From positions 47,446,063 to 47,510,062 of the forward strand of contig CM057233.1 of NCBI GenBank assembly GCA_029891385.1: 64,000 bases of DNA, given 5' to 3'. Positions 60,630 to 64,000 of the stretch are shown one piece after another; positions within the stretch are counted from its first letter, which is position 1, and every line of letters starts with the position of its first letter. The stretch comes from Erythroxylum novogranatense (Eukaryota; Streptophyta; Magnoliopsida; Malpighiales; Erythroxylaceae). The translations under genes and the position numbers were made by a program. Under the pieces are notes generated by a model. That model worked only from the letters and a program-made list of their open reading frames with translations. It did not search any database and was not told the DNA's origin.

Positions 60630-61570
60630 AGCAAGAATACAATCAATTCAAAGGCAAAATTTTTCTTAACGCAGCCCCTAGCGAAGCGAGTACGAAAAAG
60701 TGCATGGTTGCGACATCGCAAAAGAGATGTGGGACACATTGTCCATTGCTCATGAAGGCACAAGTCAAGTTAAGGAATCCAAGATAAGTATTCTTGTACA
60801 TCAATATGAACTTTTCATGATGGAAGATGAAGAATCTATTGATCAAATGTTTGAAGATTTCAAACAATTTTCAATGGATTAAAAGCTCTTGGAAGGACAT
60901 ACAATAACCAAGACCATGTTCGAAAGATCCTAAGAAGTCTTCCTAAGAGATGGAGACCTAAAGTTACTGGAGTACAAGAAGCCAAAGACTTGAGCGTGTT
61001 GAAGCTAGATGAGTTGTTGGATCCTCAAGATTCATGAAGTAGAACTCAACATCAAGACAAGCCCAAGCGAGACAAGTCAATAGATCAAGGCCGGAAAGAA
61101 GAATCATAAGACTCGAGAGAAGGAGGAAGTCATCGAAAGCATCAAGATTGAAGAATCAAAGGATGATAACTCAAATCAATCGTAATCGAGTCAAGTGATG
61201 AAGATGACGAATTATCTTTCATTTCCGTAAAGATAAGACGATGTGGAAGAAGAAGCCCAGAGGTAACCGGACATTCTGAAAGAATGGAAAAGATGAAGCT
61301 AAGCCGGAGAAGTCTTCTATCATTTGCTACTGAGTGCAACCAGCCCGACACTATAAGTCCAATGCCCTACTCTCAAGAAGAAACCCAAGAAGAGTAGAGA
61401 GGTAAGAAAAGCATGATGGCAACATGGAGGACCTAGATTCATCTGAATCGACATGAGCTCCGAGTCATCGTAACATGCAAACATTTGCCTAATGGCCGAG
61501 GAAGATAGTGATGAGGAGGTAAAATCAGATTATGATAATTTGCATGATGCTTATTCGTAATTGTTAGAAG
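60630..61570 (+). pseudogene. Copia gag remnant with degenerate zinc knuckle
   Basis: 'VHGCDIAKEMWDTL'-type text appears around 60695-60735 after a frame change, followed by 'GTSQVKESKISILVHQYELF' (frame 60700-60882), the standard gag core. Then come 'NNQDHVRKILRSLPKRW' (about 60905-60955) and 'VTGVQEAKDL'. The zinc knuckle at about 61325-61370 has its first Cys and its His ('RHYKS'), but the second and last Cys positions are changed and a stop follows the first Tyr. Further on 'AEEDSDEEVKSDYDNLHDAY' (about 61495-61555) begins the acidic/coiled-coil tail. At least three frame changes occur. Confidence 0.75.
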
Positions 61571-64000
61571 ATTCTCATGCTATTCTAAAATAGTACAAGT
61601 CGTTAAAGAAAAGTATGTAGAAAATATTAAACATACCGAGATAATAGAGAGAAAATAATTGTTTAAAGAAACAATTAGAAGATAAAAGAAAGATTGTAGA
61701 TGATCGGAAGAAATTAATCGACTTAAGCTAAGGATTAAGAATTTATCACCGATTTAGCTACTTTCACGAAAAGTACAAAGAAAATGAATGAAATGCTTGG
61801 AAAATGTAGACATCCGAGTGATAAGATCGGATTAGGGTTTACTAGAAACAATACTCACCTAGTAGCAAATCATCATTCAAAAGAAAGATATAGGATAACA
61901 CATTTTAATCAACGTCCGAGTAATATGCATTATAGATCATATCATAAGCATACTACTAACCATAAAGGACCCAAGAAAATTTGGGTACCAAGAAATAAAA
62001 TAGTTTCTCCTGCAGATATCCTTCCTTGGAAGATACGGCAAGCACCATTAGTATTTAGGCGGTGGATGCTCATGACACATGACGGAAGAAGGTCTATGTT
62101 CCTAGATCTTCAAAGTAAGAAGGAGGATCAATAACTTTCAGAGACAACCAAAGGGCAAAATTATTGAATCGGAAAATAGGTAAAGATTCCTTTACATGCA
62201 TAAATAATGTATTGCTTGTTGATGGTCTAAAGCATAACTTGATTAGTGTGAGTCGGTTGTGATTCGATTTCACAGCTACATTCAACCAAAATCTTTGCAA
62301 GTCGAAACAAAGATGGGTCTATACTTTTCTCTGCCAAGAGAAGAAACAACCTTTACAAAATCAATTTAGAAGATTTTCAAAATCAAAATATTTCATGTTT
62401 TCTATCTTCCAAGAAGAAAGACTAATCTGCATAAAAAGCTAGGTCATGTCTCTTTGAAACATATTTCAAAATTAGTAAAACATGATTTAGTAAGAGGTTT
62501 GCCAAAATAAGTTTTGACAAAGAACTTTTCTGTGAAAATTGCTTGAAAGGAAAACAAGTTAAAACCTCTTTTCCTTCTAAAATTTTGTAACCTCATCAAG
62601 ACCTTTAGAATCTGTTACATATGGATTTGTTTGGTCCTACAAGGACATTAAGTCTTAGCGAAAGAAATATGAACTTGTCATTGTTGATGACTTTACTCGA
62701 TTTTGTTGGATATTATTCTTATCACACAAAGACGAGTCTTTTAAGTGCTTTAGAACTCTATCCGAAAGTTCTGTAATGAAAAGGAATGTCCATTACTAGT
62801 ATCCTGAGTGATCATGGTGGAGAGTTTGAAAATGAGAAGTTTAGAGTATTCGTGAAGAGAATGGAATTTCCCACAACTTCTCAGCCCCTAGAACTCCTCA
62901 ACAAAATGGAGTTGTTGAAAGAAAGAATAGGACGATTCAAGAAATGGCAAGGATCATGCTATGTGAGACGAATCTTTCTAAATATTTCAGGCGTAAGTGA
63001 ATACAAGATGTTATATTCGTAATGGATCTTGTTGCGACCTATGTTGAAGAAGACTCCTTATGAGTTATGGAATGGAAGAATACCAAGCATATCGTACTTT
63101 CATCCATTTGGGTGCAAATGTTCCATTCTCAATCTGAAAGAGTCATTGGATAAATTGATTCAAGACCTATCCAGGAATTTTCTAGGCTACTCATCATCGT
63201 CTAAGGCTTTTCGAGTTTACAACTTGATTTCAAAGACTGTTGAAGAGACGATCCATGTCAAGTTTGATGATAGTTCTCAACCCCATAAGGAAGATGACAT
63301 GGAGAATGAAGGTCTTTCAAAGAACTTAGATGATACCTCAGAAACTCCCTCTTCAGACACTCATGAGAACAAAACTAAAGATATTCCAGAAACTATAGAA
63401 CTAAGACGAGATTGGAAGTACAAAAGTTCTCATCCAGAAGAGTTAATTATCGGTGAGACCTCAGAAGGAGTTAGGACTAGGTCCAGATTCAGACGAGAAG
63501 CTAATGTAGCTTTTATCTCTGAAGTAGAGCCTAAGAAGGTTGAGGAAGCTCTTCAAGACAAAGCTTGGGTGTTAGCCATGCAAGAAGAGCTGAATCAATT
63601 CACGTGGAATAACGTAGGGTCCTTAGTTCCAAAACCTCATAAGAAATCCATTATAGGAACCAGATGGGTTTTTAAGAATAAGTTAGACGAATCAGGAAGA
63701 GTGAGTCGTAACAAGGCCAGATTAGTAGCACAAGGCTACAATCAGCAAGAAGGAATAGACTACAATGAAACATATGCTCCAGTAGCGAGACTTGAAGCTA
63801 TAAGGATTTTGTTAGCATATGCATTCTGTCATGATATAAAGTTGTTTCACATGGACGTAAAGAGTGCATTTCTGAATGGCTTTATAGACGAAGAAGTGTA
63901 AGTAAAACAACCACCTGGCTTCGAAGATGTTAAAAACCCAGATTATGTCTATAGACTTCACAAAGCCTTATACGGCCTGAAGCAAGCTCCTAGAGCTTGG
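61571..64000 (+). pseudogene. Copia pol remnant (protease, integrase, RT), incomplete at window edge
   Basis: 61784-62134 reads through 'KGPKKIWVPRNK'. The aspartic-protease site at about 62055-62085 reads GGGCS followed by a stop, in place of the family's DSG start. 'CINNVLLVDGLKHNLISVS' (about 62200-62250) follows. Integrase pieces are 'CENCLKGKQVK' (about 62530), 'HMDLFGPT' (about 62618), 'YELVIVDDFTRF' (about 62670), 'SDHGGEFEN' (about 62808) and a frameshifted 'NGVVE' region (about 62905). The frame 63029-63901 (290 residues) spans the integrase end ('TPYELWNGRIPSISYFHPFG'), the acidic linker, and RT 'GTRWVFKNKLDESGR' and 'HMDVKSAFLNGFIDEEV'. A stop at 63899-63901 replaces a Tyr codon; '[17 protein letters not shown]' follows in the same frame to the edge. 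Confidence 0.85.

Larger units (their letters stand above)
60373..64000 (+). mobile_element. SIRE/Maximus-like copia element, 5' part broken, runs off the window
   Basis: Plus-strand gag, zinc knuckle, protease, integrase and RT regions follow in normal order with many frameshifts and stops, ending in mid-RT at the window edge. The long coiled-coil part after the zinc knuckle and the 'GPKKIWVPRN' linker are typical of the SIRE/Maximus lineage. Its left end does not begin with an LTR or primer site but joins the cut copia pol at about 60372, so it is truncated or rearranged there. Confidence 0.85.

Overview
The window reads as repeat-dense, AT-rich nuclear DNA from a flowering plant, probably a eudicot. 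I see no intact conventional host gene. Nearly everything recognisable is a transposable element or its debris: Ty3/gypsy LTRs primed by initiator Met-tRNA, Ty1/copia elements of two lineages, an L1-type LINE, and a Helitron carrying a replication-protein-A-like (RPA-like) gene. I did not find rRNA or tRNA genes, a CRISPR array, or operon-like organisation. All identity statements are by eye.  Layout. 1-4752 is the interior tail and one complete LTR (copy A) of a long-LTR, coding-free gypsy derivative read on the minus strand; it sits in a copia LTR remnant (4753-5195). 5196-13285 is AT-rich DNA with a decayed copia RNase H segment (7460-7970), two tandem duplications and short dyad repeats. 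13286-15392 holds a 91-bp tandem repeat and a broken Athila-ORF1-like gene. Two solo gypsy LTRs follow, each with a 5-bp target duplication: 16078-19484 (ATACT) and 21015-23641 (TCAAG). About 24.7-32.7 kb is a Helitron on the minus strand: Rep/helicase remnant (27737-30665) with most of its helicase deleted, followed by a multi-exon RPA-like gene (24963-27534) with an array of 47-bp dyad repeats in an intron.  32704-44079 is a second copy of the long-LTR element: LTRs of about 5.4 kb (B and C) around an interior of only 603 bp, which keeps the primer-binding site, polypurine tract and a few C-terminal pol codons resembling Tekay/Del chromoviruses. It inserted into the palindromic spacer at the upstream side of the Helitron; an inverted, uninterrupted copy of that flank survives at 50042-50732. 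Between lie a 520-bp tandem duplication carrying a promoter-like and start-codon-like segment (44080-45112), two unrecognised spliced-gene-like stretches, very AT-rich DNA and a second Helitron fragment (49130-49315).  50733-52243 is a truncated gypsy LTR related to the first solo LTR. It abuts a GC-rich, truncated LINE (52244-56160), then a copia element on the minus strand (LTR 56177-57986, pol 58001-60372). That pol is cut at about 60372 and joined to a SIRE/Maximus-like copia element on the plus strand that runs out of the window.  The most unusual signals are the long-LTR/tiny-interior element, a recurrent short-core dyad motif (GTCAC-N4-GTGAC) at nine or more places with conserved arms and changing core, and paired splice-donor-like sites at matching places in three gypsy LTR families.
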